From Incurvaria masculella (lineage: Eukaryota > Arthropoda > Insecta > Lepidoptera > Incurvariidae), in NCBI GenBank assembly GCA_946894095.1, contig OX335658.1:13569001-13633000 (forward strand): a stretch of DNA of 64,000 bases, in the 5' to 3' direction. This document shows positions 54,201 to 57,200 of the stretch, piece by piece. The translations under genes were made by a program, and so were the position numbers. Below the pieces are notes generated by a model. The model was not told the DNA's origin. It ran no database searches and was given only the letters and a program-made list of their open reading frames with translations. Positions within the stretch are counted from its first letter, which is position 1. Every line of letters begins with the position of its first letter.

Positions 54201-57200
54201 AAAGATTCTTGGAGATTTCAAATATACTGGGATTTCGTAAGATTTCTGAGGACTACCAAAGATTCCTAGAGACTACCAAAGATTACCTGGATTTTTAAGG
54301 ACTACCAACACATTTTTGGTACATTCCAATGATTTCGGGATTTCTAAAGATTCTTAGTGACCACCAACGATTCATAGAGACTTATAATTGCGCGTTGCGC
54401 GCAGCACGTGTCCGTGACGTCATCGCAGACAGGCGGGCGGCGCGGCCGGCGGCAGGGGTCGGCACGGGCGCGGCGTCCGCGCGAGGCGGCAACAGCGCGG
54501 GCGCGGGCGGCGGGGGCGAGCGGCGCCCGCAGGAGACGGCAACGGCGCGGCGGGCGGGGAGCCCCCGCGCCGTGACCGGCCGGTGCGCGTTGTTGGTGCG
54601 ATATTCGTTTTGGACATATTCACCCAGGCGGAATCCGGTTAAATTAGATCCCATATTATCTCAGCGATCTTTAGATCAGCGCTGATTTTTTCTTTCCCTG
54701 AGGCATTATACAATACCATTTTTGAATCCACAGTACATATTTCACATACTAAATTTCAAGATGAGGTACTCCGCTCTTTCGAAATCTCTTAGAATCTCAG
54801 CCATCATTAGGTCAGGGTTGATTTTTTTTTTTGACTGGGTCATTATTAAAGGCTATATTTGAAACCTTAGCAAATATTTCACGTAGAAAACTTCGCGATT
54901 AGGTAGGTACTCTTCTTTTTCGAAATCCCTTGGAGTCGTATTCACTGTGAACCTGTAAAAACTTGGTACGAGATTAGCACCGGACTAACCATACAAAAAC
55001 CGGTTTACTTCGACCTTAATACGCGTAGTAAAGTTAGCCCGCCCCGAGCTCGGTTCACAACATACCTACAATCATCTAATTATTTAATCAAAATACATAC
55101 AATAAACACAGTAAACAAACCGGCCAAGTGCGAGTCGGACTCGCACACAAAGGGTTCCGTACCATCGTAAATGATTTAACACCAAAAAATCATATTATTT
55201 GTATTTTTTTATGATCTTTAAATTTTACTTATTTGTTGTTATAGCGGCAAATTAAATACTCACTCTGTGAAAATTTCAGCTACGTACTTATTACGGTTCA
55301 TGAGCTTTGTGACAGACGGACGGACGGACGGACAGCTGAGGCTTAGTAATATGGTTCCGTTTTCACCCTTTCGGTACGGAACCCTAAAAAGTAGTAGCAT
55401 GATAACCTTCTATTCGCTTAGTACGCGTATTAAGGTCGGACTAAACCGGTTTTTGTTTGGTTAATCCGGTGATTATCCCGTACTAAATTTTGACAGGTTT
55501 ACTCTGAATACGGCTGAATATGTTTTGGAATTGTGTCGTCGGGCACACGCGGGGTGCGCGCTGCGCACACTCGTGCGCACACGTGTGCGTGATTTCTTCG
55601 CAAACTGGCGGCCGCGCCCACGGCCGCGCTATCATTGTTAGATTAGATCCCGTATTATCTCAGCGATCATTAGGTCAGCCCTGTTTTTTTTTTTGCCTGA
55701 TGCATTATGCAATACCATTTTTGAAGCCATAATACATATTTGACATACTCAACTTCACGATGAGGTACTCCGATCTTTCGAAATCCCTTAGTATCTCAGC
55801 CATCATTAGGTCAAAGTTGAGTATTTCTTTGCCTGGGCCGTTATAAAAGTCTATATTTAAAAACCTAGTAAATATTTCACGTACTCGAGATAAGGTACTC
55901 TTATTTTAAAAACCTTTACAGTCTTATTCAGAACTAACCTCTCAAAACTTACGTACTGTACTAGAATTGCATCGGACTAAGCATACAACCGGTTTAGTCC
56001 GACCCCGACAAGATTATCTGAGATTACAAAGACTTTGATCGGATTGCCAATGATTCGCTAAGGATTCCTACACTCCCTGGGAGTACTCGAGACTACCCAA
56101 GATTTTCCTATTCCTCGGACTCCCGCCCAGGATTACTCGAGATTTCCATTAATTTGAAAGGATTCCCAATGATTTCCTTGGTATTCTCAGATTCCTTAGG
56201 ATTACTCGGGATTACATAAGATTTCCAGATTCCTCGGACTCCCATCGGATTCCTCGGACTCCGCCTAAGATTACCCGAGATTTCCATGAATTTGATAGGA
56301 TTCCCAATGATTTCCTTGGGATTTCCAGATTCTTTAGGATTACTCGGGATTACATAAGATTTCCGAGATTCTCCGGACTCCCACCAGATTCCTCGGACTC
56401 CCACCTAAGATTCTTGAGATTCCCAAACGATTGTACACCAGATTCCTTGAGTGAGTGACCCCTCGGCTGAAACTGGGTTCACACGACAAATACCAACCCT
56501 AAAAGCTAAAGGTATCTGCCTGCGCCAAGTGGTTGTGTTACCTAGGTAAGGCGCCTGAAAAAGTAGTTATCGTTACAAGAAAAATAATATCATAAGGTAA
56601 ATGGCTGAAAATAACGTAGAATGAAATTATCAGTACATACTTGGTTCGTGATACCAAAACTGAACAATTCGATTATTTCATTTCGTAGTTATAGGCGATT
56701 TAGGTTATAAATATAACTTTAGGTACCATAAATTTAATTATTTATTAAAAAAAGCGACGGTTTATTTTTCTATAATTAATAGATATCATTATGTCCAGAC
56801 AATCGTATTTCCAGCCATAAAACTGCGGAACCGGTCGATGGCCAGCCCAGCTGACTGTACCTGTAACCGGTTAAGATTGACCTCGACGACGGCGCAACTC
56901 GGATGGACATGTCTGTTTGCTTCGTCCCGTGGCGCGAGCCAACACACTTCCGCCTAGTCGGCACGACACACTTGCATACAAAAACATGTTGATCCTACCA
57001 CATCCTACGTGCTAGACATCAATGGTGCTAGTGCATCTCTACGGGTATCAAAGTGTGAGTCATATATTCACAGAACACCCCTCAGGAGCACGATGGTCGT
57101 GTCGTCGGTGCTGATGTGTTTCACATCTATTTAAATAACATTTACCCGTTGTATAGGTATAATAATTTTCTACATCAGCGAATGGCACCTACTCGCGTGA

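Noticed and set aside
56108..56404. 98-codon minus frame with internal repeats
   Set aside because: A translation of the GATTCC-type array; the repeat explains it.
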